The notes under the pieces: model-generated
Seen by the model: the letters and a program-made list of their open reading frames with translations, nothing else
Database searches by the model: none
What the model was told of the DNA's origin: nothing
From: an uncultured Lentisphaeria bacterium
GTDB lineage: Bacteria; Verrucomicrobiota; Lentisphaeria; Victivallales; UBA1829
Reading direction: 5' to 3'
NCBI GenBank assembly: GCA_905211485.1
Contig: CAJMAW010000031.1
Coordinates: 1 to 25,098, forward strand
Length of the DNA: 25,098 bases
Part shown: positions 1 to 7,645 of the stretch, piece by piece
Layout of the letters: each line of letters starts with the position of its first letter
How positions within the stretch are numbered: the first letter of the stretch is position 1
Translations under genes and position numbers: made by a program

Positions 1-1
1 C

Positions 2-454
2 CCGGACGGATCCGCCTTCCTCTTCCCCGAAACCGGACTCTGGGTCGAGGACGACTGCATTACCGCCTTCGTCCGCAACGACCATGGCGCCCCTCTGCTC
101 TTCCGCAGCCGTGACTGCGGAGAAAGCTGGGAAGGTCCCTTTTATCACAATCTGCCGCTGGCTCCGGTGAAAGCTGCAGCCGGAATCCTGCCCGACGGCC
201 GCCGCTATGTGATCGGAAATCCCGTGGAAAACGGGCGCAGGACACGTCTGATGATCGCCTGGGCCGCCGCGCCCGGGGAAACGCTCCTTTCCAGAGTCCG
301 GCTCCTTCAGTGCGGCGGCGACGCGGAACTGAAAGCCTCTCCGGAATGGAGTTATCCTTCCGCGTGGGTTGAAGGGGAAAATCTGTATGTGGCCTATACG
401 TCTGCGAAGACATCGGCGGTCATGGCGGTCATTCCTCTCCGCGCGCTCCGATAA
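2..454 (+). CDS. C-terminal part of a sialidase-like BNR/Asp-box protein (5' truncated by window edge)
   Basis: The open frame is continuous from base 2 to the TAA at 452-454, so only about the last 150 residues are present. It has a clear Asp-box (Ser-Arg-Asp-Cys-Gly-Glu-Ser-Trp, bases 107-130), the S-x-D-x-G-x-x-W motif of BNR repeats on the six-bladed propeller of sialidases and related exo-acting glycan hydrolases. The following pattern (GILPDGRRYVIGNP, then a WSYPSAWVEGENLYVAYTS-like end) resembles the last blades of such proteins. The family hydrolyses terminal sialic acids or similar sugars, usually after export. The catalytic Arg triad, Tyr and Asp lie mostly upstream and cannot be checked. 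It could equally be a non-catalytic sialidase-fold protein. The gene converges on the HIT gene. Confidence 0.75.
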   Translation, partial: PDGSAFLFPETGLWVEDDCITAFVRNDHGAPLLFRSRDCGESWEGPFYHNLPLAPVKAAAGILPDGRRYVIGNPVENGRRTRLMIAWAAAPGETLLSRVRLLQCGGDAELKASPEWSYPSAWVEGENLYVAYTSAKTSAVMAVIPLRALR

Positions 455-471
455 TTCATAAGCGTTCTTCT

Positions 472-498
472 TTTCGCGACCGGGCGCGGAGCTTTTTT
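472..498 (+). terminator. Possible weak Rho-independent terminator after the sialidase-like gene
   Basis: A short GC stem (TTTCGCG / CGCGGAG, with G-U pairs, six-base loop ACCGGG) is followed after one base by six T. It lies between two convergent stops and is oriented for the plus-strand gene. The stem is only about seven pairs with two wobble pairs, so this is tentative. Confidence 0.35.
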
Positions 499-530
499 CT
501 GTGTTTCCTCCGGATCGTTTCCCTCCCGGA

Positions 531-1019
531 TCAGAAGAAGGCCCGGAGCTGTTCCGCAGTCCGTGCAAGCATTTCTGGGACGACCCGCGTGTCGCTGATC
601 ACCGGCATGAAATTGGTGTCTCCGTTCCATCGCGGGACGATATGCAGATGCAGGTGATCCGCCACCCCCGCGCCCGCCGCCGTGCCGAGATTGAATCCGA
701 TATTGAACGCTTCGGGAGCCATGGCCTGCAAAAGAGCTTCCTTTGCCGCGACGCATCCATCCATGAGCTCATGGAGCTCCTCCTTTCCGAGTCCGGAAAG
801 ATCCCCCGTGTGGCGGTAGGGTGCGACAAGCAGATGCCCGCAGTTGTAGGGATAGCGGTTCAGCATGATGAAACAATGACGCAGCCTTCCGACAATCAGT
901 TCCTCCTCGGGCTTTTCCGAAGCCCGTTCATTCCCGCACAGGAAGCATACGCCGCTTTTCCGCGAATGGATGAACTCCCCGCGCCAAGGCGCCCAGAGCG
1001 GTTGTCCGCTTCTTTTCAT
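531..1019 (-). CDS. HIT-family hydrolase (Ap4A phosphorylase / Fhit-like)
   Basis: A 162-residue protein of the histidine triad superfamily, which cleaves or transfers nucleotides from dinucleoside polyphosphates or nucleoside conjugates. The signature His-Leu-His-Leu-His-Ile-Val is at residues 122-128, with H124 the expected nucleophile. The N-terminus has LWAPWRGEFI and a CFLC pair (C25, C28), typical of the branch with a structural zinc site that includes bacterial Ap4A phosphorylases. GHLLVAPYRH is the other conserved block. The ATG is preceded by AGGAGA at about eight bases, which supports this start. It is transcribed alone, divergent from rpmE and convergent with the sialidase-like gene. 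The substrate cannot be told from sequence. Confidence 0.9.
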   Translation of the reverse strand: MKRSGQPLWAPWRGEFIHSRKSGVCFLCGNERASEKPEEELIVGRLRHCFIMLNRYPYNCGHLLVAPYRHTGDLSGLGKEELHELMDGCVAAKEALLQAMAPEAFNIGFNLGTAAGAGVADHLHLHIVPRWNGDTNFMPVISDTRVVPEMLARTAEQLRAFF

Positions 1020-1053
1020 GGTATTTCTCCTGAAAAATTATGGATTTTCCGCA

Positions 1054-1081
1054 TTGAAAAACAAAAAAGGCATGGTATATT
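1054..1081 (+). promoter_or_regulatory. Sigma-70-like promoter for rpmE
   Basis: TTGAAA (1054-1059) and TATATT (1076-1081) with a 16-base spacer lie upstream of rpmE. Transcription would start near 1088 and leave a leader of about 100 bases. The leader holds a small hairpin (CCGCA / TGCGG) before the start codon. This is seen in sequence only. Confidence 0.5.
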
Positions 1082-1185
1082 TTTCATTCCCGGACACAGC
1101 TGCCGCAATGGACTGCGGATGGCGCCGGACCGGAAACTTTCTTTTTTTGATGCAATACAATAACCATATTTACGGGGTTTGCAAA

Positions 1186-1392
1186 ATGAAATCTGGAATT
1201 CATCCGAACTACGGGCCGGCGAAAGTGATCTGCGCCTGCGGCAAGACTTGGGAAATCATGTCCACAAGGAAGGAACAGAAAGTCGGTATCTGCGCCGAAT
1301 GCCATCCGTTCATCACCGGGAAGCAGAAACTGGTTGACGTTGCGGGCCGTGTGGAGAAATTCCGCCGCCGTTATGAAAAGAAGGGTGCATAA
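1186..1392 (+). CDS. rpmE: 50S ribosomal protein L31, zinc-binding (C+) type
   Basis: A 68-residue protein beginning MKSGIHPNYGPAKVIC, the standard L31 start. It is part of the large ribosomal subunit and lies at the inter-subunit bridge. Four cysteines (C16, C18, C36, C39) are the zinc ligands of the C+ form, so this is not the zinc-independent paralogue induced in zinc starvation. Upstream in-frame codons exist, but the conserved N-terminus fixes the ATG at 1186. Spacing to prfA downstream is about 120 bases, a common rpmE-prfA neighbourhood. The zinc-containing ribosomal protein sits about 6 kb from the zinc transporter genes; this is probably coincidental. Confidence 0.97.
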   Translation: MKSGIHPNYGPAKVICACGKTWEIMSTRKEQKVGICAECHPFITGKQKLVDVAGRVEKFRRRYEKKGA

Positions 1393-1409
1393 CTCCTTTT
1401 TTTTCATAA
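1371..1409 (+). terminator. Imperfect inverted repeat across the rpmE stop codon
   Basis: TTATGAAAAGAAGG (1371-1384) and CCTTTTTTTTCATAA (1395-1409) can form a stem of about 14 pairs with one mismatch or bulge; the right arm is T-rich. It could attenuate or end rpmE transcription before prfA. The stem is AT-rich, unlike a classical intrinsic terminator, so the role is uncertain. Confidence 0.3.
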
Positions 1410-1515
1410 AAGAATCCCGTTTTCCCCCTTCTCCGGCCGTTTCATCGGAACTGTCTCTGAAGCGTGAAAACGGGTTTTTCATGTTTTGAAACAGGACGGG
1501 GAGCAGTCCAGCGAA

Positions 1516-2613
1516 GTGAAGCCGGAAGATCTGAAGAGACGCATGGATGGGATGCGCGGGCGTTACCGGGAGATCGAACAGTCTCTCGGAGATCCCTGCG
1601 TGTATTCCGATCCGGCGCTCTGCCGGAAGCTTACGCAGGAACGCAGACATCTCTCCTCCCTTTTCACGGTCTATGACGCATGGACGAATGCGCTGGATTC
1701 GGTCCGTGAGAATCATGCCATGCTTCAGGAGGAACAGGATCCGGAATTGCGTCAGATGATTGAATCGGATCTTGCCGAGCAGGAGCGCAAGGCCGCCGCG
1801 GAGGAGAAGGCTCTGATGCTGGCGCTGATGCCGCCGGACCCGAACGACGCGCGCAATACGATTGTGGAAATGCGCAGCGCGGCGGGTGGCGAGGAAGCCG
1901 CATTGTTCACCGGCGATCTTTTCCGGGCCTATTCCAGATATGCGGAGCGCCGGGGCTGGAAGCTGGAAGTGCTGGATCTTTCGGAAACGGAACTGGGGGG
2001 GGTGAAGGAGGCGGTCTTCTCCCTTTCCGGAGAGGATGTCTTTTCCCGGATGAAATATGAACGCGGAGTGCACCGGGTGCAGAGAGTGCCTGTGACGGAG
2101 GCGGGGGGGAGGATTCATACGTCGACGATCACGGTGGCCGTCCTTCCGGAAGCGGATGAACTGGACGAACTGGACATCCGTCCGGAAGATCTGGAGATTT
2201 CGACTTTCCGTTCCTCCGGTCCGGGCGGGCAGAACGTCAACCGGACGGATTCCGCGGTGCGGATCCATCATCTTCCCAGCGGGATTGTGGTGGCGAGCCA
2301 GCAGGAGCGTTCCCAGATCCGGAACCGGGAAATTGCGCTTCGCATTCTGAAATCGAAACTTCTTGAAATCCGGAACCGGGAGGAGGCCGAGAAACAGGCC
2401 GCATCCAAACGTTCGCAGGTGGGTACGGGAGACCGGAGCGAACGGATCCGCACGTACAATTTCCCGCAGAACCGCGTTACGGATCACCGCTACGGCATTT
2501 CCGTGCATGATCTTCCCGGAGTGATGGAAGGGAACCTGGATCTGATTCTCGATCCCGTTCTGGAGACGGAAAGCCGCAAGGCGATGGATTCTGTCTTGAA
2601 AGGAGCCGACTGA
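1516..2613 (+). CDS. prfA: Peptide chain release factor 1
   Basis: Class I release factor that reads UAA and UAG and triggers peptidyl-tRNA hydrolysis. The GGQ catalytic motif is at residues 237-239 (GPGGQNVNRTDSAVR context). The tripeptide reader is Pro-Val-Thr at 192-194, which marks RF1 rather than RF2 (SPF). I place the start at the GTG at 1516: the residues VKPED then line up one-for-one with the N-terminus of E. coli RF1 (MKPSI), giving 365 residues against 360. GGGGAG lies 12 bases upstream. A TTG at 1486 would add ten residues but lacks a clear ribosome site. The stop overlaps the ATG of the following ABC exporter by one base (TGATG), indicating translational coupling. The usual prmC methyltransferase neighbour is absent. 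Confidence 0.95.
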   Translation: MKPEDLKRRMDGMRGRYREIEQSLGDPCVYSDPALCRKLTQERRHLSSLFTVYDAWTNALDSVRENHAMLQEEQDPELRQMIESDLAEQERKAAAEEKALMLALMPPDPNDARNTIVEMRSAAGGEEAALFTGDLFRAYSRYAERRGWKLEVLDLSETELGGVKEAVFSLSGEDVFSRMKYERGVHRVQRVPVTEAGGRIHTSTITVAVLPEADELDELDIRPEDLEISTFRSSGPGGQNVNRTDSAVRIHHLPSGIVVASQQERSQIRNREIALRILKSKLLEIRNREEAEKQAASKRSQVGTGDRSERIRTYNFPQNRVTDHRYGISVHDLPGVMEGNLDLILDPVLETESRKAMDSVLKGAD

Positions 2614-4472
2614 TGCCGCCGCCGCCAATGGAAGAACCGAAGAAATTCTCAATCCGTGAACAGATTACGCTGATCAAGGCCTTTTCCCGTTATTATCTTC
2701 CGCATAAGAAACTTTTGTATCTGGATATTGCGGTGATTGTGGCGAGTCCGGTCTTCACGATGGCGCTCCCGCTTCTGGTGTTCCAGACATTGAATGAGTA
2801 TCTGCCGCAGAAGAACAAGGAAATGATCGCCTGGGCTCTGGCGGGAATTCTGATTCTCTCGCTGATGGTGGCGGTGACGGATTATATCGCGACCCGTTGG
2901 GGACATATTCTCGGTGTCCGGATGGAGGCGGATATGAGGGGGGATCTCTTCCGTCACATCCAGTCGCTCTCGTTCACGTATTTCGACCGGACGAAGACGG
3001 GGCACATCATGTCCAGAATCTCCAACGACCTCACCATGATTGCGGAAGTGGCGCACCATTCCCCGGAGGATTTGATTTCGGCGACTCTCATGCTGATCGG
3101 AGGTTTCGGCGTCATGCTCTGGATCAATCCGCTCCTGACGCTGATGACGGTTGTCCCGCTTCCGCTCATCATTCTCTGGGGATCCGTTTTCCAGGGGAAA
3201 ATGAGGCGCGGTTTCCGTCAGGTCCGCAAAGACGTTGCGGAAATCAACAGCCAGGTGGAGAATTCCATTCAGGGCGTCCGCGAAGTCAAATCTTACACAA
3301 ATGAGGAATATGAGATCGGAAAATTCGATTCCGTGAATCGGAATTTCCGGGTCACGCGGGAAAATGTCTGCGGGATTCTGGCGCTCTTTCATTCGGGGAT
3401 GATGTTCCTGATTCAGACGTACTCTCTGATCTTCATCATCATCGGGATTGTCCTGATTTATCTCGGACGGGCGAACCTGCCGGAAATCATCACTTTCTTC
3501 ATGTATTCCAAATACATTACGATGCCTGTTTTCCGTCTGGTCGGCTTTGTGGAGCAGTATCAGCAGGGAATGACCGCTTTCGAGCGCTTCCATGAAATCA
3601 TGCTGGAAGCGCCGGAAATCATGGACAAGCCGGGGGCGCTTTCTTCCCTTCCGAATCCTCTGAGGGGGGAGATCACCTTTGAAAACGTCTGCTTCCGCTA
3701 TCCGGTTGAGGTGAAAAAGGAAGGAGAGAACAACGGGCCGTCCTCTTCCGCTTCTTCTGCCGCCGCCGATACAACAAAGAATTCGTCTTCTCCCGACTGG
3801 GTGTTGGATCACATCACGATGAAGGTTCCCGCGGGAAAGACTCTGGCCCTGGTGGGAGAATCCGGCGCGGGGAAAACGACCATGGCGGCTCTGATTCCGC
3901 GTTTTTACGAAGTCAATGAGGGATGCGTTGCCATCGACGGAATCAACGTACGGGATTTTGAACAGAAATTCCTCCGTTCCTGCGTGGGAATCGTTCAGCA
4001 GACTCCGTTCCTGTTTGACAGCACGATCCGGGAGAATATTCTCTTCGGCCGTCCGGACGCCACGCAGGAGGAAATCGAAAATGCCGCCCGGAATGCCAAT
4101 ATCTATGATTTCATCATGTCCATGCCGGACGGGTTCGATTCCGTCTGCGGCGAACACGGCGTCAAACTTTCCGGCGGTCAGAAACAGCGCATTTCCATTG
4201 CGCGCGTCTTTCTGAAAAATCCCCCGATTCTCATTTTCGACGAGGCCACCAGCGCGCTGGACAACCAGTCTGAAGCTCTGGTCCAGGATTCCATGGAACG
4301 CCTCTGCAGCGGACGCACCACCATCATCATTGCCCACCGTCTTTCCACGGTCCGCAATGCGGACACCATCTGCTGCATCCGCGGCGGGAGAATCGTGGAA
4401 GCCGGCACCCACAAGGAACTTCTGGCTCTGGGCGGATACTACAAGGAACTGTATTCCATGCACAGTTTCTGA
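2613..4472 (+). CDS. MsbA-like ABC exporter (fused membrane and ATPase domains)
   Basis: A 619-residue half-transporter that would work as a homodimer in the inner membrane. Residues about 30-330 hold the six-helix exporter domain (type I fold, with the VREVKSYTNEE coupling segment). The nucleotide-binding domain follows: A-loop Tyr363, Walker A GESGAGKT from residue 415, signature LSGGQ at 519-523, Walker B ILIFDEA with D543 and catalytic E544, and an H-loop in IIIAHRLST. The family exports lipids such as lipid A precursor, drugs or peptides; the substrate is not fixed by sequence. Unusual: about 25 Ser/Ala/Asn-rich residues (371-395) are inserted between the A-loop and the next strand. It is translationally coupled to prfA. 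All catalytic motifs are intact. Confidence 0.93.
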   Translation: MPPPPMEEPKKFSIREQITLIKAFSRYYLPHKKLLYLDIAVIVASPVFTMALPLLVFQTLNEYLPQKNKEMIAWALAGILILSLMVAVTDYIATRWGHILGVRMEADMRGDLFRHIQSLSFTYFDRTKTGHIMSRISNDLTMIAEVAHHSPEDLISATLMLIGGFGVMLWINPLLTLMTVVPLPLIILWGSVFQGKMRRGFRQVRKDVAEINSQVENSIQGVREVKSYTNEEYEIGKFDSVNRNFRVTRENVCGILALFHSGMMFLIQTYSLIFIIIGIVLIYLGRANLPEIITFFMYSKYITMPVFRLVGFVEQYQQGMTAFERFHEIMLEAPEIMDKPGALSSLPNPLRGEITFENVCFRYPVEVKKEGENNGPSSSASSAAADTTKNSSSPDWVLDHITMKVPAGKTLALVGESGAGKTTMAALIPRFYEVNEGCVAIDGINVRDFEQKFLRSCVGIVQQTPFLFDSTIRENILFGRPDATQEEIENAARNANIYDFIMSMPDGFDSVCGEHGVKLSGGQKQRISIARVFLKNPPILIFDEATSALDNQSEALVQDSMERLCSGRTTIIIAHRLSTVRNADTICCIRGGRIVEAGTHKELLALGGYYKELYSMHSF

Positions 4473-4543
4473 GAGGAGCGGAGCGGCGGGGGAGGCGTGC
4501 ACAACATCACGTGCGCAACATCATCACGGGGAGAGCCGGACTG

Positions 4544-4590
4544 CTTCCCTTCCCGCCTGAAAAACCGGAATCAGGAAGAGGGAAGGGAAG
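4544..4590. terminator. Long hairpin between convergent operons, probable bidirectional terminator
   Basis: CTTCCCTTCCC (4544-4554) pairs perfectly with GGGAAGGGAAG (4580-4590), and an inner CTGA/TCAG adds four pairs after an internal loop. It is the only strong structure between the ABC exporter stop (4472) and the HNH gene, and it overlaps the HNH stop codon. The plus strand continues AATTGTTTTCC; U-tracts are short on both sides. Confidence 0.5.
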
Positions 4591-4963
4591 AATTGTTTTC
4601 CTCCTTCTCCCCGGACATCTTTTCTTCTGAGTCCGGAAGAGTTTCCCTGGTTTTCACCTCGGCCTCTCTTTCCATCTGCTGGATCAGGATTTCGGCGGGA
4701 GTCAGATACTTTTTCCGGTTGTTGCATTCCTTGCAACAGGGGACGACATTGCCCCGGGAGCTTTTTCCTCCGCGTGCGACAGGGACAATGTGGTCCATGG
4801 TAAGTTCTTCCGGGGGGAATTTTTTCCCGCAGTAATGGCAGACGCCCTTGTCCAGAAGAGCCTTCCACCATGCGGAGTTTCTCAGTTCGCGCGCTTTTTT
4901 CCGTTCGCGTGCGACGTGTGCGGGATCCTTACGGATATCGATCCAGTCATCCATGTTCTGCAT
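4571..4963 (-). CDS. HNH endonuclease-domain protein
   Basis: A 130-residue protein with a compact HNH (beta-beta-alpha-metal) nuclease domain. The zinc pairs are C42-x2-C45 and C77-x2-C80, the catalytic Asp-His is D57-H58 (TMDHIVPVARGG), N72 is in GNVVPCC and N81 in NNRKK. The N-terminus is a charged helix; the last 40 residues are an acidic, Glu/Ser-rich tail. This stand-alone domain is widespread in chromosomes and phages; it cuts or nicks DNA, but the role is unknown here. It is the last gene of the tatD-UbiA-HNH operon, nine bases after the UbiA stop. The ribosome site is weak (GGAAG at about 14 bases), consistent with coupled translation. There is no methylase or phage gene beside it. 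Confidence 0.87.
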   Translation of the reverse strand: MQNMDDWIDIRKDPAHVARERKKARELRNSAWWKALLDKGVCHYCGKKFPPEELTMDHIVPVARGGKSSRGNVVPCCKECNNRKKYLTPAEILIQQMEREAEVKTRETLPDSEEKMSGEKEENNSSLPSS

Positions 4964-4972
4964 AGGAGAGTT

Positions 4973-5893
4973 TCAGCTTCCATAGAATTTTTTAGCAGTG
5001 ATTTTTGCGGCGAAGGCGGCTGCGAGCAGGATTGCCGCCGTCAGGATCCAGGCCCGGGCGGAGACGGCCGCCGCCTGAAGGAAGATCAGGTTCCAGACGA
5101 GAATCCCGATCCACGCCTGGACCTCTCCCGGGGAACAGCGCCTACGGAATATGCGGAATCCCCAGTAGGCAAGAAGCACGAACACCGCCGCGGAGACCGC
5201 GGAAAGGAAGCCCGAAGCCAGCATCAGGAAATGATCCGTTTTCTGAACTGAAACCATGGCGAAGAGAGTCAGATAGGCGATCCCTGCGCCGACAAGGAAG
5301 AGAACGCGCCCCGGACGTTTTTCCAGGGTTTTGGTTTCCTCCTCTGCCGCGGCCGTGACCCCGGCAATATAGAGAACTTCTCCAAGAGCGAAGCAGACTG
5401 CGGGAAGATAATCCGGTTCCGCGACAAGCAGGACCCCGAGCCAGACGTTCAATCCCCGGCAGAGTCCCATCCCGGCCGCCGCCCCGGCCGTCCCCCATGC
5501 GCCGCCGTTTTTCTTGAGCACAAAATTGTAAAGCAGAATGCAGAGAAGCATGGCGGCGCAAAGCAGCAGTGTGCGCAGCGTGACGCTTGAGAACGCCAGC
5601 GCCGTTATGGCGGAAGCCCCTGCCGCCGTCACTGCCCCCGCCCGGGAAACGGCTCCGGAGGGAAGCGGACGGGCAGGACGCTCCAGCGTATCTTCCTTCA
5701 GATCGGCCAGATCATTGGTAATCAGTCCGAAAATATAGGCGCAGAGGGATGCCGTGCAGAGTCCCCCGAGCTCCAGCCAGGAATGACTCATTCCTCCCGC
5801 CAGGACAAATCCCGCCAGCACATCCCCGGGAACTGTGAAAAGATTGGGCACCCTGAAGAGCTGAAGATAGGCTTGCAGTTTGGAGAATTTCAT
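4973..5893 (-). CDS. UbiA-family prenyltransferase-like integral membrane protein
   Basis: A 306-residue protein with eight or nine hydrophobic segments. It carries the first UbiA Asp-rich motif NDLADLKED (N60, D61, D64, D68) followed by ERPARPLPSG, which binds Mg-diphosphate in enzymes moving prenyl groups to aromatic or glycerol-phosphate acceptors. The second Asp-rich motif is not recognisable: the matching loop reads GVTAAAEEET (about 178-187). It therefore belongs to a divergent subgroup, and its substrate or activity is open; UbiA homologues such as EboC and other orphan members also show divergent second motifs. Its ATG overlaps the stop of the tatD-like gene by four bases, so the two are translated together. 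It is not in a quinone or haem locus. Confidence 0.85.
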   Translation of the reverse strand: MKFSKLQAYLQLFRVPNLFTVPGDVLAGFVLAGGMSHSWLELGGLCTASLCAYIFGLITNDLADLKEDTLERPARPLPSGAVSRAGAVTAAGASAITALAFSSVTLRTLLLCAAMLLCILLYNFVLKKNGGAWGTAGAAAGMGLCRGLNVWLGVLLVAEPDYLPAVCFALGEVLYIAGVTAAAEEETKTLEKRPGRVLFLVGAGIAYLTLFAMVSVQKTDHFLMLASGFLSAVSAAVFVLLAYWGFRIFRRRCSPGEVQAWIGILVWNLIFLQAAAVSARAWILTAAILLAAAFAAKITAKKFYGS

Positions 5894-6876
5894 GCGGCGG
5901 ATCCTCCTTCCCCTTTCTCGTCATCATTTTCACTTGCATTTTCACTTGCATTTCTTTTTGCCGCATCTGCTTTTTCAGCCGCCTTGCTGGATCTTAGCCC
6001 TTTCTCCGTGGCGGCGGCGAGGGAGGAATCCGGCGCATTTTCCCGGAAGGCCCGTTTCCCTAGGAAACGGAAGGCGTTTTCCGTGGTGATGCGCGCGCAG
6101 TCGTCCAGGGAGATGTCCCGCAGAAGGGTGAGCTTTTCCGCGATCAGAGGCAGGTAGGCGGGATGATTTTCTTTGCCGCGGAAGGGGACGGGCGCCAGAT
6201 AAGGGGAATCCGTTTCCAGAAGAATGCGGTCCTCCGGATAGAGGCAGGCCAGTTCCCGGATCTTGTCCGCGTGTTTGAATGTAATCATTCCGCCGACGCC
6301 GAAGTAAGCGCCGAGCTGGATGAACTTATCCGCCCATTCCGGACTGCCTGCAAAGGCATGGAGGACAAATACGCCATGTGAGGCGGCAAAGTCGCGGAGG
6401 AGTTCAAATGCAATGTCGTAAGCGGAGTCTTCTCCGTCGCGATCGCGGCAGTGCACGCATGCGGGTACGCCCAGTTCCAGCGCCACTGCAAGAAAATCGC
6501 GGAAAACCGAGATCTGGGTTGCCCGATCGGAAAAATCATAGTAGAAATCCAGCCCGATTTCTCCAATCGCGGCGAATCCTTTCCGTTCTGCAAAAACTTT
6601 GAAATCCTCTGCGGAGAAGAGTTTTTTTCTGTTGTCCTCCGCATCGTGCGGATGGACTCCGGCGGCGAAAAAGACTCCGGAGGAGTCCTTCCGTGATCCG
6701 GCAAAGTCCGCCGCCCGGAGACTGTCCTCCATCCCGGAGGAACAGAGCAGAAGCCGTTCGACTCCTGCATCCTGAGCCCGTCTGAGAAATTCCTCCGGAT
6801 CGAATCCCGTCTCCTCCCCCTCTTTCCCCTCTTCCCTCCGCGGGAGATGCAGGTGCGTGTCAAAAAGAAGGCACAT
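5890..6876 (-). CDS. TatD-family metal-dependent hydrolase / DNase
   Basis: A 328-residue TIM-barrel amidohydrolase-like protein. Motifs: FDTHLH (D6, H8, H10), the metal Glu in IGEIGLDFYYD, HCRDRDG, VLHAFAG and LLETDSPYLAP, the standard metal ligands of TatD nucleases. These proteins show 3'-5' exonuclease or AP-type activity and act in DNA repair or turnover. The start at 6876 has AGGAAAGGA five bases upstream; the longer frame reaching 7128 adds a non-homologous N-terminus and is rejected. Oddity: the last 45 or so residues form a charged Ala/Glu/Asn tail (including NASENASEN) beyond the normal family end; in DNA this contains two exact 12-base repeats at 5927-5950. First gene of the operon with UbiA and HNH genes. 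Confidence 0.93.
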   Translation of the reverse strand: MCLLFDTHLHLPRREEGKEGEETGFDPEEFLRRAQDAGVERLLLCSSGMEDSLRAADFAGSRKDSSGVFFAAGVHPHDAEDNRKKLFSAEDFKVFAERKGFAAIGEIGLDFYYDFSDRATQISVFRDFLAVALELGVPACVHCRDRDGEDSAYDIAFELLRDFAASHGVFVLHAFAGSPEWADKFIQLGAYFGVGGMITFKHADKIRELACLYPEDRILLETDSPYLAPVPFRGKENHPAYLPLIAEKLTLLRDISLDDCARITTENAFRFLGKRAFRENAPDSSLAAATEKGLRSSKAAEKADAAKRNASENASENDDEKGEGGSAA

Positions 6877-6979
6877 GACAATCCTTTCCTGAACAAGCGT
6901 TTGAATCCGGAAAAGATAACCCCGTTTTCCCTTTCCGTCAAGAGAAAGAAGGAAAATTCCAAAGGAGGACTTGAAAAAC

Positions 6980-6995
6980 GTATTATTTTGTATTA
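6980..6995 (+). promoter_or_regulatory. Direct repeat GTATTA-TTTT-GTATTA in the divergent intergenic region
   Basis: Two GTATTA half-sites (6980-6985 and 6990-6995) are exactly ten bases apart, one helical turn, in an AT-rich patch of the 283-base gap between the tatD-like gene and the RHH gene. TTGAAA (6971-6976) lies just before. RHH dimers commonly bind short repeats on one face of DNA, so this is a candidate operator for the RHH protein. No binding motif is known to me for it. Confidence 0.3.
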
Positions 6996-7159
6996 CCTTA
7001 CCTGAAAAGACAACATGGGTGCGGGCGGGAAAAACAGGACCCCTTTCTGCTGAGAGGAATTTTTCTCTTCTCCCTTCCAGCCGGAGAAAACCATGAACTT
7101 CCTCCGTGGAAAAATCCCCCCCGGTCATTCCATGTCAATGGAGCAGAGGAGCCGCTTTT

Positions 7160-7645
7160 ATGAAAAAGCAAGGCGTGATCACGTTCAAGGCAGATGAAGA
7201 CATGCTTGAAGCGCTGGAACGGATTCCGAACAAATCGGAATTCATCCGTGCGGCGGTGCTCTCTGCTCTGGACGAGTCCTGCCCGCTCTGCGGAGGATCA
7301 GGAACTCTCAATCCCCATCAACGGATGCACTGGCGCCATTTCCTGAAGGAACATACGCTGATCCGCTGCCAGACCTGCAACGGATTTGAAATCAACTGCA
7401 CACAGTGCCATTCTCCTTCCGGGAATGATCCGGAGCATCTGCAGGATCCGGAAACGTCGCCGCAGGAGATGGAGCCGCAGGAGATGGAGCTGCAGGAGAT
7501 GGAGCCGCAGCGGAAATGCTCCAGACCGGATTTATCCGGACTGCATTCTTCCCCATGCGGCGAATCCCGTCCTCTGCGCTCGGCGGCGGAAAGCAGGAGC
7601 AGGAGCGGGATTACCGGAATGAAACGGCGCAAACGCGGAAAATAA
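7160..7645 (+). CDS. Ribbon-helix-helix protein with Cys pairs, putative metal-responsive regulator of znu
   Basis: A 161-residue protein. Residues 5-38 (VITFKADEDMLEALERIPNK then SEFIRAAVLSAL) match a CopG-type ribbon-helix-helix DNA-binding domain. Next come three Cys pairs: C41-x2-C44 (CPLCGGSGTL), C70-x2-C73 and C80-x2-C83 followed by H84, which looks like a zinc-ribbon sensor. From memory of the family, similar RHH-plus-CxxC proteins sit beside zinc ABC transporters in Geobacter-like bacteria and relatives. The C-terminus is low complexity (three QEMEP-type repeats, then a basic end). ATG 7160 has AGAGGAG eight bases upstream. It directly precedes znuABC on the same strand. Regulation of zinc uptake is inferred from domain and context. 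Confidence 0.82.
   Translation: MKKQGVITFKADEDMLEALERIPNKSEFIRAAVLSALDESCPLCGGSGTLNPHQRMHWRHFLKEHTLIRCQTCNGFEINCTQCHSPSGNDPEHLQDPETSPQEMEPQEMELQEMEPQRKCSRPDLSGLHSSPCGESRPLRSAAESRSRSGITGMKRRKRGK
7460..7510 (+). repeat. Three 15-base tandem repeats inside the RHH gene
   Basis: The unit CCGCAGGAGATGGAG occurs at 7460-7474, 7475-7489 and, with one change, 7490-7504, followed by the first six bases of a fourth. It keeps the frame and encodes (P/L)QEME. Copy number could vary by slippage without breaking the gene. Confidence 0.9.

Noticed and set aside
1186..1392. Zinc-free L31 paralogue controlled by a zinc regulator
   Set aside because: All four zinc-ligand cysteines are present, so it is the ordinary C+ protein.
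1084..2652. 522-residue open frame on the minus strand
   Set aside because: It is antisense to rpmE and prfA, which have unmistakable motifs; the translation is His/Arg/Phe-rich with no recognisable domain, typical of a GC-driven shadow frame.
2649..4502. 617-residue minus-strand frame
   Set aside because: It is exactly antisense to the ABC exporter and has Arg/His/Asp-rich composition.
4571..6876. A true ebo cluster or a phage-defence module
   Set aside because: Only the TatD-UbiA pair is reminiscent of ebo, and other members are missing; the HNH gene has no defence partner.
6877..7128. N-terminal extension of the TatD-like frame
   Set aside because: The family starts at FDTHLH, and the ATG at 6876 has a good ribosome site; the extension has no similarity.
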